This document shows, in pieces, positions 12,317 through 24,905 of a DNA stretch of 64,000 nucleotides. This stretch comes from Acridotheres tristis. Lineage: Eukaryota > Chordata > Aves > Passeriformes > Sturnidae. The DNA lies in contig CM072886.1 of NCBI GenBank assembly GCA_037013685.1, positions 28,899,080 to 28,963,079 on the forward strand, written 5' to 3'. The notes beneath the pieces were generated by a model that was not told the origin of the DNA, ran no database searches, and was given only the letters and a program-made list of their open reading frames with translations. A program made the position numbers and the translations under genes. The stretch's first letter is position 1, and each line of letters opens with the position of its first letter.

Positions 12317-12830
12317 GTCCGTAACAACTGATGCAAACCATGTTTTGACTTCCGTTCTCTTGTTTAAGTTGCTCGTTGCTCAGGCGCATGTCTATTCTAT
12401 TCAGTTCATTGTTATAATGATTTGTTCCTATGTATCCCTATGTTTTCCCCAGGTGATTTGTCCCCAGGTTGTATCTGCCCCTGAAACTACCCTGTTTGGT
12501 GTACCCCGCCCCTTATTCCAGTTCCTTACCTGTACATTATTTTAACTCTGCCACTTGTTCCAGTACCTTCCTTGTCAGTCCCACCCCCCTACCCCAGACA
12601 GCAACCACACTGTGGAGCAATTAGCTCAAAGGTTCTGCCTCCAGGGAATCCTGTGCTCTGGCAGTTCCCGACACCTGGCGCGGTGCCGGTGTGTCCCCAG
12701 TGAGTTAGCTCAGGCTCTGGTGGCCGCGTCAGCTTGTAGCTCAGGCAGTAGCAGTATGGTTAGAGTTTGCATAAGGTCATTCAATTTGGGATTCACTCCT
12801 TTTGTTGGGGGAGTAGGTGAGGTGGAAAAG
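12317..12830 (+). mobile_element. probable LTR remnant of an avian endogenous retrovirus
   Basis: This stretch differs from its flanks. It has a pyrimidine-rich, C-run-containing middle (12460-12600), a GTTGCTCGTTGCTCAGGCG block, a TGGTGTACCCCGCCCCTTAT block, and a TTAGCTCAAAGGTTCTGCCTC block followed by CpG-containing sequence (12660-12740). The order resembles the U3-R-U5 texture of songbird LTRs. I could not fix TG...CA ends or a target-site duplication, and no AATAAA is present, so the limits are approximate. A degenerate tRNA-derived SINE is a weaker alternative for the last 120 bp. Confidence 0.45.
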
Positions 12831-15381
12831 ATCTGTAGAATTTGTAGAAATTAAATATTTCAAGTGTTAAGTCTTAACTGTTTAAGAGCATTTCTCTGTG
12901 GTTGCATTCCATTCCATTTCAAATAAGATCACATGACCCCAAAAGTCTACATAGCAACATGATTGAAAGGGGAACTCAAAGCATCTTTTACATGTGAAAT
13001 TTGAATATTCCGTTATTTCAAGATGTTGCCAGTTCTAAGCTCTTTGGTCTGAGTGGCCTGATCAGAAGTTTTGTTTCTGGTCAGGATCACAACTGTATAA
13101 TTTCCAATTAAATATCTTATTTACTTTAAATGTCATTTACCTGAGATGCAGCACAGACAGAAGATGCAAGGGTGTATGTGAAAGAGCCACTCAAAGCAAT
13201 ATGATGTGAATGTTGGGCATTACATAAATAATTACTGGAGAAGCATCAGCTTTGATTCCTGCTTCATCCTTCTCAATAAGGATGCAATATCTCCCCAACG
13301 TTCATGTTCTCAGTATTGTTTATGGGAGGTTGAAATTTTTTTAAAGCTTTTGCCAGTTTATATCTTTGCTACAGTGAACATTTTGTATTCAAACAGCTGT
13401 CTGCAGCTAGACAGGCTACACAGACACTGTTTGCCTTAGCAGCTTAATCCTAGTTGTCTAAGTAAGTATTAGAACGAAGATAAGCTATATTTTTAATACA
13501 AAGAGGACTTTCAAAATTATGGTGTCATTTTCAGAAGTCTATCAGGAGTCTATCACAACTATAGTCATACCAGAATTGTAACACAGATGTTAGTCATCAG
13601 CTGCTTAGATTCTGGCTGGGGATTTTCTGTGAAAATACTGCACAAAACCAGAAGGCTTCCTATGCCATTTGTACACTGCTGATACAAAAGCAAGCAAGGT
13701 AGAATGCAACAAACTGTTTAAATAATCACCTTAATTCTTAAAATTCCTTTGAAAACAACCAGTGCAATTCTTTATCTGAATGATATGGTATTTTGGAGAT
13801 AAAAGTGTTAAATGGAATTTTTATTCCATGTTATGGTAAATGATCCCACTTCTTTCAAGTGGGTCAAGAGCCACGAAAGCATATCTGTGATTTAAAGATA
13901 TTTCTATTGCTCTTCAGACTATTTACTGTTACCCAAGCTTGACCTGGTATCAACAACTACCCATTGCAAAAGGGTTGGATGGTTTCTCAGAATTCTGAGA
14001 TCTGAACTCCTGAGTGTATTTGTCAGGTAGATCAGCCTAGGAGATGGGCTCATCAGTCTAAAAAGTATCAAAAAGATACTTCAAAATGATACTTTTGGTA
14101 TTCTCTCAAGCATACATATGCACAATTTCAGAACCTACTGCAAACAATTTGTGTACATGGGTTTTAGTTTTGTTTGGTGACCGTGTTACAGTAGACTCCG
14201 TTTACTTTCCCGGTAAGAAGAATTTGTTTGCATCATTGTATCATAGTTGTCTTTCCAGATGTTAGATGCAGATCCCAAGCACGAGTTTGGGGCTGAACTT
14301 TCAGGTTACAAACTGCTACAGTAGCAATTACAGTGATACTGGCACTGTGATTTTTGCAACAAGATGGAATTTTGCTGGTGACTTAGGAACAAAATTAGGA
14401 AGCAAAGTTATCCATGATGCATTAAGAAATTAGCATAATTTGCCATATTTGTATTCTGCAAAATTGGTGTCTTTTGTGTCCTCTTTATATAAATCCTGAT
14501 GATCCAAATCAGGATCATCATCCTGAAAAGTCTAAGAAGCCTGACTAGCTGTCCTGCAGTTAGCACATGGTACAAAAGGTTCTTGGTTAGGAAATTAATT
14601 TAAAAAAAAATTCTGAGCAGAGGGGTATTAGAAGTGATTCTAAAACTTTTTTTTTTCTTCATTAAGCAATGTTTTCCACTGAATTGTAAAGGCCTAATCC
14701 ATAATCAACAAAATTTCTAGGACAGTTAATCTGCTTATAGGGGATGGATGTGGGGGAGAAAATGAAAATAATTTAACAGCTCTAAGTAAAATGAATGTTT
14801 TGTCTGCAGTATCAGCAGCCTCAGGTGTTCAGAGCCATTAGCCCTAAGAATCGTTACATTGGAACTGAAAGCTGTTGATATTTTCTGTATCTCCTGAAAC
14901 TCCAAGAAATTGTCAAGTCATATTTTCAGGCTTTGCTTTACAATCGTAAATACTACAAAACCTTTTTAAAGCTTATTTCCTCTGGCAGTAAATGGCTTGG
15001 TTACAAAAACCATAAGAAGCTAAATATTGTAAGTTATAGTAAAGTTTTAGGACTTGGCAAAAACTGTGAGAATACTGGAGATCTTATTATACTTTCTTTC
15101 CATTGTGCATCACTGATGTTTGCATTTTGTCTGTGTGTGAAGGACTTAATTAGTACTGTATGTGCTCAGAGTCGAAGCTTCAGACCTTTCAAGCCACCTT
15201 GGGAATTGTCTGCATTCTTCTGCTTGTTTGTTCTGCCACCCACTTACAGCAGTTTGTTCTTATACACTGATGTAGCTACAAAATGTAGAGATTTAACCAC
15301 TGGATACAGTCACAGTAAGTTCAAACACCTGAAACTGATGCCTTAAGTTTTAAGTTTTCCTATTCTCCTTGGATATGCTTT
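12831..15381. other. non-coding sequence with two splice-framed short open stretches
   Basis: AT-rich sequence without a recognised repeat. Two short intervals have both a good acceptor and a good donor on the plus strand: 14989-15028 (acceptor after TTTCCTCTGGCAG, donor ATT-GTAAGTTA) and 15250-15314 (acceptor after CCACCCACTTACAG, donor ACA-GTAAGTTC). Their phases do not fit each other, so at best they are non-coding or alternative exons. A nested palindrome is present at 14493-14519. Confidence 0.4.
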
Positions 15382-15718
15382 TGTGATGTGCCAGGGTGAT
15401 GAAGACAAAACAGTCCTATTCCAGTTAAGAACTCAAGGACAGTTTCTCCAAACTTCAGGCCCTAAGCACAAACAACTTGGAAAGAGTGGGTTCATGCAAA
15501 TGAACCAAAACCTATAAGAGTGTGAGATTTTGTGACCAAGCCCTCCTTTGCTTCCATCTTGGAGCCATCCAGGCAGGGGTCACAACTGTGGCACTCGTAC
15601 TGGTAGGGTGTGACTTTTGTAGGCCTTTCCTAGGTCTCTCAATAAATACACATTTTATTCCCCTTAACTCTGTGTTTAGCCTCTGTTCCAGCTCCTCAAG
15701 GCATCAAAACAAAGTGCT
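15382..15718 (+). mobile_element. solo LTR, ERVL-like
   Basis: The 3' half matches a familiar avian LTR: a TATA-like CCTATAAGAG (15509-15518), a GGCCTTTCCTAGGTCTCTCA block, AATAAA (15641-15646) inside CAATAAATACACATTTTATT, then CCCCTTAACTCTGT and a terminal CTCCTCAAGGCATCA. Promoter, polyadenylation signal and downstream R/U5 are in the expected order for plus orientation. No gag, pol or env sequence adjoins it, so it is a solo LTR. The 5' limit (TGTGATGTGCC) is tentative and I found no clear target-site duplication. Confidence 0.75.
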
Positions 15719-18700
15719 GCTTGTAATGCATTAGGAAGAAACAGCACAGAGGAATACAATAATCTTTGCTTATTTAAATAACAACATTTCCTCTGGTTGT
15801 CTGGGACTCTCACAATACTCTCCCCTGTAAACTTTACAACAGAAATCAGTGTCTGCTCCCCTGAAGCAGCATTAAAGACTGGTCCTATGTCAATGCCAAA
15901 TTGTTTTTCATGTATTACAAGGACTACCAAGTCCGTACTTCACCAGAAAAACCTGTTCCTCAGGCACTCCTCTTCCTCATTTTTGGACGCATAGTCAGAG
16001 AGGCCATTACGAAGGATTTCATTTTGGGTGGATTTTATATACAAGATGTGTCCCTGAATAAAGATTTGATACTCTAACTGTTTTCATGGTTTGTTGACTT
16101 TAATTTTGACATTTTATTTTTCTCCTTAAATTTTTCAAAAGTTTCATTTTCTGTTTTTGGGGTTTTTTCCCCCTAATGTTACAGTTTGAAAAAAAAAAAA
16201 AAATCTAATTGTGTGTGTTCTTCCTTCACTTTACCAGGAGGACTAGATGCCACTAGTCCTTTCTCATAATTTACATCCAGTTCCCAGAAAGACAAACCCA
16301 TTCCTCGACAGTTTATTGTGAAAGATTTGGAACCATGTATGCCACTATTGCTGACATAAGGACATCAGCAATACTCCTAAGGTCACAAAGGATCAGCAAA
16401 GGCATAATCTTAGCTAGGATTTTGCAGAGTGACTCACATGCCTAAGCATTAATCCTTGCAGCAAAGGCATATCCTAAATTAGGGCGGTAAAATTTTCCAT
16501 GATAAATCCCATAATTTCCTGATAATTCCTGTTCTTTCTTAGAATAGTCCCTCTGGAAATGCACATTTGAAAAGACCTTGTAAGCTTCAAATGCATGTTT
16601 AGTCTTTCCCTTTCTCCTTGATGTCAGTGGGTTTAACAACGGATATCACTCTTTCTTCAAGCTGAGAATACAGCACTTCAGGCCTACCCATGTCCCATAT
16701 TACAAGCACTACAGATGCTGCAGTCAAAATATAGTCTGAAACCAAAAGTGCAATTGCAGGGGTTTTATTTGAAAACACTGAATATAAACATTACTTGACC
16801 CAGACTACACTGGAGTCAAAGTTGAGATTGCAAAGTAAAAAACTAAGATAAAATCTCTTTAACAGCTGTGCACAGGAGTCTGCAATGCAGTTTTGAGTTG
16901 AAATTTAGATCTGCTTAGTCATCATAGTGATGGAGATTTTGGGTTTACACAGGTAACTGCCAGAAAAAGCCTGATTTACTCCAAACTCACCAGCGCTTTA
17001 GAGGTGAGAAAAGATGTGTTCTGTCCAAGCCTAATATATGACTGATCCGAACAGGGTTATTTTGAATTTTTATCCACCTATTAAATTAAAAACTTGCCAG
17101 TTAGAAACAATTAGGTACATCACATTCTTCCTCAATACATGATGCAATTAAAAACTTACGTAATGCCTTCAGGTGTTGCCAAAGTTAAAACCACCACCAA
17201 ATAGCACCTCTAATTTAAGCTGAAAATTATCTGACAGAAGTGACAAAGAACAGGAATGGAAGAAATATTTTCCAATTACAAAACATAAATCAGCCGCACT
17301 AGATTTTTTCTTGTTTCTTTCTGGAGGAGCTCAATGAACACACAATGGACAGCTAGAAAGTATGTCAGGGGAAAGAAACAAAACTAAGTTAGAATAACAT
17401 ACTTGTTAAGAAAGTTTAAGATTTCAGAAAAAACAAAAATAGAATTACAATCCCATCCATCTGTGGAAAATAAACGTCTTCCTTGCAAAGTCTAGTGTTC
17501 ATCCATCTGTACCTTCTCTGCTCACTCAGTGCTATTTTTATTTTTTCTTTTGTTCTTCACCCTGTAATATCTGGATGTAATATTTGCTTAATTCTATTCC
17601 TCCATTTTCATAGGGGAAATATGCTTTCTTTCAGTTCCAGGCCCCTGGTGTGGCAACAACTCCATATTACTTTCAGAAATATCTCTCTTTCTCACAGCTC
17701 AGCATGAATATGTCTTTTACTTGCCACCTGGGCAAAGTACCGTCCCAGGGGAGAGAGCAAGCTGCCAGGATCCATCCATCTTCTGCCCCTCCCTCAAACC
17801 AAAGAGTTTCTATCTCTGAGAGGGAATGTGCTCTGGGATAAGGCTGATGGTAGCTACCAAAAGCATTTCTGGATAGAATAATCTTACTAATGAGGAAAGG
17901 ATGTTTGCTCTGTAATTTTAAACTGTGTTCGGTAAATATGAAACAGCTTTAAATGGATAAATCAAATAGAGTTCATCACTATAGCAGGTTCTGGGGTGGG
18001 TTCTACTGCTTGACCTAAAGCTACCATCTGTGAAGACATGTGCCCGAGCCATGTGATGATGAAAGATTCTGCTGTAGGCAAGCAAGTTTTCGTCCTTCCC
18101 CTTGGAACAGAAATGCTTACTTATGTGAATCCTAGTCTAAGAAAATGGGCTAAGTAGAAAAAAATACATTTCTAGTTTGTGCTACAGGTACTGCTGGATT
18201 CAAACCCCTACATCTTGGTTAGTCCTAATGCTTTAAGCTCTCAAAAACTTTGGCATCTATTAGCTTTGCTACTGGAATAACTTTTATAATCACTTAATGC
18301 ACAGAACTTATACTTTAACTCAAATATGTTAAAGTGTCTGTAGGATTGTGACCAAAGAACATTTAGACATCTTCTTCCACCTGCTACTGACTGGGCAGCT
18401 CTATTCCAAACAGTGCTCCACAAACAGATTAATATTTCAAAAGATGTGATCAGTCTTCTTCTCCAAAATCTGGAGATTTCCAGGACACAGAAGACCTCTT
18501 TAGCAGTCTTTATCCAAAAATAACTATAAAGAGACAGAGCTTTGTTCCACAAGGACATTTATTTCTGTGAGGATAAGGAAAAATACTTTCCTTACCTTAG
18601 GTGAGAGATGTGAATAGAATTGCATTTATTCATCAGGGTTCGTGTAGCTGGGACTAGGCTAGTTACACAGAAGTTGGCAAAGCCATTGTAAACTGTTTCT

Positions 18701-21700
18701 TAAACTTTTATGTGTTATCTAGAGAAACTTCAATGGTGGAATGAATTACAATGAATTGGAATGAATCTAGAATGGAGTCCTGCATTCAAGCTAGAGAAAG
18801 CAAAACTATTTGTTTCCAAAGAACCCTTTCCTTTTTTTTTTACTTTGGAGTTAACACACTCATCATGTATGTAAAGTACACAGCTGCTGATTAAAAGATT
18901 GCAAACGGGATGCAAAAAAAAATCTTTTTAAATATACAGAATGAAATAGTTTGAGTGGCATTTTGTGATTTGTTATCCAATTAGGAATGACATTTAATTT
19001 TAAGAGTTGAGCTGTTTTTAAGATAACATTTTGTTGGCTCAGGTGCATATGCCTACTAGTGTGATTACTGATTGGAACTCCCAGGGTTTTAGGCACGGAT
19101 ACATGGTCCCTTACATCTTTTTCCAATAGTCTCAGTTTTAATATGTAGGACTGGACTTACTGTTGTGAATGACACTACCTGAAAGTTATTTTTGCTTCCA
19201 GTCTTTATGTGTTATGTGCATTTCTAGATTCTTAAGGAAGCAGTAGGTTTAAGATCTTCACTGACTTCAGTATTGGTGGTTGCCTTTTCTCTCCAAGAAC
19301 AAGGTAAAATGCAGTTTGTTATGCAGGCCACAAACTGTCATAAGGTCAGTTTTGAGGTCTGTAGGCATTAACATTGATTTGACAGTTTTCACATTAGAAA
19401 CCTATGGTTGAACTAATAAATAACTAATAATGTACTTCCTTCATGATAAATATTTTTAAGTTGTTTATCTAAAAATGGCAACATTTACAAGGAAAATTAA
19501 TTTTTTAAGGTACCCCAACTGTATGAGATGCTTCATAGAAATAAGCACAACTACATCTATACTGATAACTTGCAAATAGGAGGCTGCAGTGATGGCTCAC
19601 ACTCAAGTTAACCTGACATAAATTGACTCTGTCTCCACATGTGCCCAGCTGCTCACTCCCAGCATCTTCCATAAGGCTGCTACAAGCGGGGAGGCTTTTG
19701 AGTGGGCACAGATAAGCAAGTTATTAAAGAGCACATGTACCCATTTTTGCATGTAATCAGCAGGATTTAATCACATTAAACAGGCTGTATAATCATGACC
19801 TGATTCTGCAAAACTGTGAGTTTGAGTTTTGCATCTTAAATGACTGCACATTTTAATCATGTTATGGCTTATATGATACTAAGCACAAACCTGTGCTGAA
19901 TAAATCTATTTTCACTTCAATAAGATACAGTTGACAGTAGTACTGAAGGAAAACTGTGATGAGGGAATTAGTAAGTTGGATATAGGCTTCTTATATAATA
20001 TCAAAAATAGGTATGCCACAAAATAAAAAGAGGAAGGACAGGGAACCAGATTATTTCCTATTTTGCTTTTAGAAAATTGTTTTCTTTGAAATGTTTGCAT
20101 GTCTTTAAAAAATGCTTTAAGCAAACTGCCTGGGTTAAATCAAAACAGTAATTATGATTTCATGAGTTATTCTGTGTATTTTATGACTGAGACTTTGATC
20201 TCTGACATGCTATGTTATATTAGTATTTATTACAGACCACCATCCCGTTACTTGACAAATAGAGAATCTTTCATTATGCTGGGACTTACATATAGTTGAA
20301 GTATCTTGCTGAGACTATAAAAATAATCTTTTTTTCCTATATAAGCCTAATTCTATAGCTCAGTTTTGGTTTTTATGAGCAATAAGGACATTTTCCAGAC
20401 CAAGTAAAGTGTCAGCTGTTCTTAATGTATTTGTTGTTGTAGAATATGCAGATTACTGCTGAAGGGTGTATTTTAAATAGTATTTTCAAATTGGTTTTTA
20501 TAAGATAACAAAAATGCCTGTGTGGGCTCAAATGTGTGTGTGTGTTGAGTGCATGCACACATACATGTTTATCTCTCTGCTTTCCATTAATGCTTTTGAG
20601 CCCTTTGGCTAATTACAACTAAATTAACTTAGGACCATAGTTCTAAAAATAAATATGTTCCTACAAGGCTTGGAAAATGGCCAAGTAAAATAAGGAAATC
20701 TTATCAGTGTTCTTGTTAAAGGAAAAGTTGTTGTGCAAGTGCATACATTATTAAACATTAGAGAAGCTACCTTGAGGCCACCCTGCATAATTATCTCAGA
20801 TGAGGGACTCCTTGGCTGATGCCTAAGCTGGGTGATGCATGTTAAGATATTCAAGATGCATAGCTGCCTAGTTTTATGTCTTTTTTCTTTACCAACCTTG
20901 GAAGCATTTCCAAGTCCTTCATTCATGTGCAGCCTTTGATGTTACAGCTGTTAAATCCCTGGAATGCCCAGCTCCATGAAATTATTTCAAGAGTTTTAGA
21001 GGGTACCTGTTGCCTCCATCCAGCCTGTGCAGATGTTTGTTGCCTGCTGATAGCAGCACCTAATAAGCAGTGTCCTTCAGGGACATACATCCAGGCCTGC
21101 TACCCTGTCCTCCACCCTCTGGAATGCTCTGTAGTGCATGGCAGTCAGATAATTAACTGAAAAGCCCAAATATAGATTTGCAGAATCTTCTCAGCTCATT
21201 TTCACCTCTGAAGTAGGCCAATCTCCAGGTCTTCAGAGCACTAGATCTAATAGCTTAAAGGAATTGAAAGTGCAAGAAACACTGCAGGGTGTGCCCCCTT
21301 TGATACTTTACAACTGTGGTGTTGTTGGGTTTTTCCCCCATTTTTCTGATATTTCCAATCCAAATACTGTATGGCAGAATAAAAGTTTCTCATTAGTATC
21401 ACGTGCCTATTTTGTTAGATTTCTGGGGCTTATATTATCTTGATTTTCTTGAAACCTCCACATTTACATAAAGTTTCTTTGTTTGTGGTCAAAGAGAAAG
21501 CTTTAAGAAATTATATAGTAACATAAAAGCAAATTAGAAAAATAGAACTTCACGCTTATAAAAATAATTTAGGACTTTTTTGTGATTTTGATTAACAAAT
21601 TCATATGTCTATATATTATCCTTGTATATTAACAGTGTGTCTTAACTAGATAAAGAAGTTAAGGAGGACAGTCAGAACATCCATGGCAACAGCAGTACTA

Positions 21701-24700
21701 CAGTCACATACTACTTTTAGGCTTTTTTTCGTTTGCATAAAAAAAGACAATCTCCACTAGGCATAGGCTATGACTACTCTAAAAATGTGTTCTAAGTTGT
21801 AATTTGCTCTTTTCTGGTTATTCTGTATGCAAATATATTCAAAATGCTTGATGAAGTACTAAAGCTTTCGTCTATGTGCAACTGCATTTAATATAGAAAT
21901 TAGGTGGAAAAGAGATTGATTTATCGCTATACTTATTTAAATTGATGGACATTTCATTTTTCAATATATTTTCCAAGTTCTAAACTATTTACCTCTTTTA
22001 AAGTAATTATGGAGGACATTTGGGGAAGTAATCATTATCCATGCATGAAAGTATTGCCTTAAAGGCAAACACCAGTAGCTTTTTCATGTAATAGTGCATA
22101 TATGTAATAAGAATTTGGAAGCTGTTATGGAGTTTGTGACCTTTTGTGGAGCTTTTGGGGAATGTTGGTATTTCTGAAATATTTTGCTATAGAAACTAGC
22201 ACGGAAGACCACTGATATAAAAACCAGAGTCTAATTAAAAATTTTAACTGCTGTGGATGCGTAGTTCAATCAAAAAACTTATTTATAACCAAAGTGGTTT
22301 ATTATTAAATATCTATTTACTTAAATACTATGATCGAAACACACAATGGAGAAAACTTATTTTATTAAAGATACAGTTTCTTACTATTTCAGTTAAGGTA
22401 TGAGATTTCAAAATAAAATGGTGGAAGCTCCTGTAATGTCTTCCTACAAGAACTAGAATGACAAAACTTAATATTCATGGTAATTTTAAGTTAAAAATTT
22501 ACTTTCAAAGGCTAGTTATAAATCTTAAGGAGCAGAATAAGCTGTCTTAAAAACTGAAACTTAATATTAAAGCTTGGTTTTCTGTGGATTTATGATGTAG
22601 TAATGGGCTCTTGCAATGATCCCATTTTGCCACAGGTCCATACAGAACACCCATTGCAGAACTCTGGTCTTCTCCGAGACCTTTATTGACCTCATCCCTA
22701 GCAGTATCTCCAATGTCCACCAAAATATGCAAATAGAGCCCAAATAACCCAGCACTCAGCATATCCTAAATCTACCTTAATTTTACCTGCCATCTTTATG
22801 GTATATTGCATCTCTGAGCCATCTTTATGGCTCATTTACATCTGTGCTGACTGGCTGGCCTGTATAAGTAGATCAGCCAAGCACTTCTGTTAAACAGGAT
22901 ATAAATGTTTCCATTCTATCTGTCTTTCTTCTAAGGAACATTAGTAGCAGTTCTTGTCTCTCTATAGGTGTCATTTTCTTTCTCACTGAATATGAGGACA
23001 TATATCAACTGTGAAACCTTAGTGCTTTTTGTGGTCACTGGTGCTACCAGCTTCCAAGTTACCAGGAGGGGAGCTTGCACATGGAGAACTATTTCATAAC
23101 TTCTGAGAGAAGTACACAAAAAAAGAGCCAAATTCAAGTTTTAAAAAGTCACATTATCTTTTGACTCTCCTTGGCAGTTTTTTTTCATAGTGGCTTTAAC
23201 ATAAAGCCCATGAACAATTGTATAGAAGTAATTCTGATCATGACCTTTTTGAATTCCATGCATTCAATCTAATACACAGGGTCCTAAAGTAATATTGGGC
23301 TAAGTATGTGATTTTGAACTGCTAAAAAGTGAGAAACAAACTAAAGCTGAAGAAGAATGAGCCTCTGAATCAATTTACCTCATGTGAAGTCACATCATAT
23401 TCCCTGGGTATGTATTTAGGGATGACCCTTTACTCTGTGGCTCAAGTGTGTAATAGACTAGGTCTGCCACTTCCACAGTAGTTTTGCCATCCCTGGATTG
23501 AGAGTACAGGGTGTCACTGATGAGCATTTCACTTGTGAAGCTCGTTCTGCATTGTCTGTCAATCCAATTATAATTATGTTTATTCATGAAAATCTGTAGT
23601 AGTTTCTGATGTTCTCCCAAGCTTCTAACATTAGTTCAGGAATACCGTAAGATTCTTTATTTTGCCAGCTTCATAACAATCTGTCTGAATTTCCTTTTAA
23701 TCACGTTTCTTTCTTTCTTTTTTCCCATATAGGCCCCAGGAGACCTAATTTAGTGCATTACATCTTCCACAATGATGGCTCTATATTTATGCTTCGCTGA
23801 AGAATTGACTCAAAATTAAAAATAAAAGCCTCTCCAATCAAAAGACAAAGCTACTGATAGGTGTACAAATTCACAAAATTGTTTAAAAGTCAGAACATAG
23901 CTCTAATGCAGTTGCTATTTGTCAGAAAGACAGCCATGTCAAAAAACACATTTCTTATAAAATTTGGGACAAACTGTTTTCAAGAATTACTGTATCTTAT
24001 TCAACACAAAAATTGCTTAGTACAAAGTCTCTTGAAGATTAAAAATTGCATTCTCTGATACAAAGCAGATTGTTACTAATGGGAAATAAGCATTTTCCCG
24101 AGTCTTCATCCCAGTTGGTGTTCTAAAGGTATACCTATGTTCAATGACCTTTTTAAGATAATTCTCTTTCTGAGAGGACTTCAGAGACAATCTGGTTGTT
24201 TAATAACAGTTGAACCACTGAAAGCAAAATTTTGGAATTAATTTTTTTCATCAGGATGATTGTAATTCCAGAGGAATTCTCATTGTGAATGAAGACATAT
24301 GGTTCATGTCAGGGCCCTAAGTGCACAGAGAAGCTGCAATTGCTGTGAGAATCCTTACCTGAGACCTGCACCCACACAGCTTCTGCCCCTGGCCCAAGTC
24401 CTCCATTTAAGATCTGTCTTGTCCTTTATTTGAAACTTAAGGCCCTTACCATTGATTGTTAATGGGTGCAGGACTATGCCAAAACTCTCATTTTTGCATA
24501 TGTACTACAAACCTATTCTTTCTCATGCTCCCTTGCTCAACATCTGGGAATAGAGTTAATAAAACAAGTTTCCTGCCTAAAAGTCTGCAACTAATTTATT
24601 GCTTGAGCTAAGTTTCCACAGTAGCATCTGAGAAAATAGAGGAAGGAGTGGGGAAAGCAGTAAGAGTGAAATAAGCAAGAGTATGCTTTCCTAGGAGAAT

Positions 24701-24855
24701 CAAAGGTACTGGATGCTTCCTTATGTTTTAGAAGGTCTGTTGTGGCTTTTCACAAGTGCCAGGTGATGTTGGTTTTGTACTGGGGCTATGACTTTTATAC
24801 TGAGGGTATGAATTCTCATGCTGATCTGTTTGCCATGCATAATTCTGCAAGAAGT
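15719..24855. other. long non-coding stretch, no recognised repeats
   Basis: About 9 kb of AT-rich sequence with A/T homopolymers (16190-16203, 18830-18842), a short TG tract (20532-20545) followed by CA-containing sequence, and small tandem duplications such as the GCCATCTTTATGG pair near 22788 and 22820. An 8-bp perfect palindromic pair sits at 16239-16260. Minus-strand donor-like strings near 16985 (GCTG-GTGAGT) and 17150 (TTAC-GTAAGT) lack convincing partners. No gene can be supported. Confidence 0.5.
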
Positions 24856-24905
24856 GTTGGAGAATTGTAGAATGGTTTGGGTTGAAAGGGACCTTAGAGA
24901 GGGCA
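24856..24905 (-). mobile_element. CR1 3'-end scrap
   Basis: The string GAATTGTAGAATGGTTTGGG followed by TTGAAAGGGACCTTAGAG is the reverse complement of the CR1 3' terminus (the CCTTCCAACCCAAACCATTC type ending). Only about 50 bp are recognisable before the match fades, so this is a very short 5'-truncated insertion or a decayed one. Confidence 0.65.

Noticed and set aside
20532..20560. TG tract followed by CA-rich sequence as a Z-DNA element
   Set aside because: Only about seven TG units; too short to claim more than a minor simple repeat.
24300..24600. Possible LTR because of an AATAAA-containing GTTAATAAAACAAGTTTCC block
   Set aside because: Single hexamer without definable ends, TATA-like box or duplication.
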